From Aristolochia californica (taxonomy: Eukaryota > Streptophyta > Magnoliopsida > Piperales > Aristolochiaceae), in assembly GCA_029961685.1 (NCBI GenBank), contig JARWKL010000007.1, forward strand, positions 26,793,013-26,857,012: a stretch of DNA of 64,000 bases, written 5' to 3'. Every line of letters begins with the position of its first letter. The stretch's first letter is position 1. Position numbers and translations under genes: made by a program. The notes under the pieces are model-generated. The model saw only the letters and a list, made by a program, of their open reading frames with translations. It made no database searches and was not told the DNA's origin. Positions 62,741 through 64,000 of this stretch are shown here, piece by piece.

Positions 62741-64000
62741 ATGTTAAAGATTCAAATGACCTTTGGATCCAAAGCTTTCAAAGAGAATAAAAAATGCTCA
62801 TTAAATTCTCAATTGAATGTCTCGTGGGATATTTACGCGAGTCTAACAAGTCATTATTTTGCCCATTTTCAAAAAAATTGATCTAACAATCATAGACGAT
62901 TGTAAAGTGATTTATCATGCGTCACAGGCTATATTTTTGCATGAAATGACTTGTGGATTGCAATTCAAAACTCAGTTAAAATCCTCTGCCACCAATTTTT
63001 CCCGACGATTGCAAAACTTGAGATATAAAAACTAAAAAGAACTTACAATCCCTAAAAATTACAGATACTCTTTGGAATTATCACTCCCTGCAATTGTGCA
63101 TTGTGTTTTTCCTTTTTAGATGTACACTTTTTTCTTAAATCAAAACGTTGACTTTCGCTCTCCCTTCATCCCGAAAACAAAAGAGGCAAAAAGCTTACAA
63201 CAAAATGAAAATTTTATAGTTGATGTATGGAAAAAATTTAAAACAATAAAAAATATAAATAAAGTAAAATATTTAAAATAATAACTAATGTAAATAAAAA
63301 ATATCTATTCACACACCACAAATGAACACAAAAGTTTTGTTATCCAAGTTTGGGAAATTCCTTTAGTCTAACTCTATTAAGATTAGAATTTTACATGAAG
63401 GAGATTTTTTCTACACATGTTTTAAAAATAGATATGCATGCCAGAAACATGGTAAAGATTCAAATGACCTATGGATCCAAAGCTTTTAACGAGAATAAAA
63501 AACGCTCATTAAATTCTCAAGTGAACGTGCGGTGGGATATTTGCCCGAGTCAAACAAGCCATTATTTTGCCCATATTCCAAAAGTTGAACTAACAATCAT
63601 AGATGATTGTAAAGTAATTTGTCTTGCGTAACGGGATTTATTTTTTTAAGAAATGACTTATGGATTTGAAGTCAACACTCAGTTAAAAATCGCCCGCCTC
63701 CCCTGTTCCCCAACGATTGCAAAACCTTAGATATAAAAACATAAGACTGCATACGATCTCTAAAACATACAGACACTCTTTGCAAATATCTCTCTCTACA
63801 TTTGTGCATTGTGCATTTCCATTTTAGATGTGCACTTTTTTGTTAAATTAGAACTTTGAGTTTTCGCTCCCCCTTCATCCCGAAAACAAAAAAGGCAAAA
63901 AAGATCACAACAAAATAAAAATTTTATAGTTGATGTGTGGAAAATATTTAAAATAATAACTAATGTAAATAAAAAATATCTATTCACACACCACAAATGA
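62741..64000. repeat. Partial block: A with C-type end, then C (cut by the window edge)
   Basis: A starts at 62741. At about 63262 its tail (AAATATAAATAAAG) switches to C tail (AAAATATTTAAAATAATAAC), repeating a short stretch. Instead of A, the next monomer at 63449 is C with a C tail that runs to the window end. The expected B is missing. Confidence 0.86.

Larger units (their letters stand above)
1..64000. repeat. Satellite DNA array, ~673 bp monomer, three-monomer (A-B-C) higher-order repeat of ~2.02 kb
   Basis: Every part of the window aligns by eye to the same roughly 673 bp unit in the same orientation. Nearly invariant blocks recur in each copy, such as GAGAATAACAAACGCTCATT in the head, ACTCAGTTAAAAATC in the middle and AACACAAAAGTTTTGTTATCC in pieces near the end. 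Three monomer types alternate as A-B-C. No flanking unique DNA is visible at either edge, so the array continues beyond both ends. Base composition is strongly A+T-rich. No gene, RNA gene or transposon interrupts it. I do not recognise the family; a centromeric or pericentromeric role is inference from organisation only. Confidence 0.97.

Noticed and set aside
1..64000. CRISPR array (regularly spaced repeats)
   Set aside because: The repeat unit is ~673 bp with no short repeat and unique spacer pattern; all sequence between conserved blocks is itself repeated.
1..64000. CENP-B box
   Set aside because: I looked for the YTTCGTTGGAARCGGGA pattern on both strands and saw no convincing match; GTTTCCCGACG and GTGCGGTGGG share only fragments. 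A computed search would settle it.
1..64000. Transposon or retroelement origin of the monomer
   Set aside because: I see no terminal repeats, target-site duplications, polypurine tract with primer site, or transposase or reverse transcriptase motifs. An origin from an old element remains possible but unsupported.

Overview
The whole 64 kb window is one uninterrupted array of an A+T-rich satellite DNA. I see no protein-coding gene, tRNA, rRNA, CRISPR array or recognisable transposon anywhere in it. The basic monomer is about 673 bp (most head-to-head spacings are 671-675 bp). All copies face the same way, and I count about 97 including partial and truncated ones. Long satellite monomers, a tightly homogenised array and widespread CpG-to-TpG/CpA differences point to pericentromeric, centromeric or other heterochromatic DNA of a eukaryote that methylates cytosine. 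A plant is plausible, but I do not recognise the satellite family and cannot name the species.

The monomers fall into three diverged types, called A, B and C here, told apart by fixed differences along their length. They are ordered A-B-C into a higher-order repeat (HOR) of about 2.02 kb. Regular A-B-C units make up most of the window, for example 2620-4640, 5989-7987, 10008-14036, 27948-31959 and 45993-58025. The order is broken by hybrid monomers (a head of one type joined to the tail of another), dropped or doubled monomers, and short to medium deletions. Several deletion junctions lie in 3-7 bp direct repeats.

Above the HOR there is another layer of multi-kilobase segmental duplications. 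About 11.0-16.1 kb is repeated at about 17.3-24.0 kb. About 51.3-56.6 kb is repeated at 57.3-63.2 kb with one extra monomer inserted. A recombinant monomer at 41.3 kb recurs at 44.6 kb. Sequence variants also mark domains: a G variant in the C tail is concentrated at 26.7-43.7 kb, and B and A monomers right of about 38-46 kb carry their own single-base indels.

All monomer types keep short dyad-symmetric elements: split arms ACATGTTT/AAACATGT around the monomer head, ACAATCAT-AG-ATGATTGT (shortened in B), and ACAAAA-G-TTTTGT. B monomers add a 15 bp palindrome. The dyads and nearby A-tracts are the best candidates for function, as protein-binding or DNA-structure signals. The many 60-82 codon open frames are the same few monomer segments read again and again. 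They open and close through one-base indels and are judged non-coding.

Coordinates for monomers use the conserved ATGTTAAAG (or its mutated equivalent) as position 1 of each monomer. This phase is a convenience, not a biological boundary.
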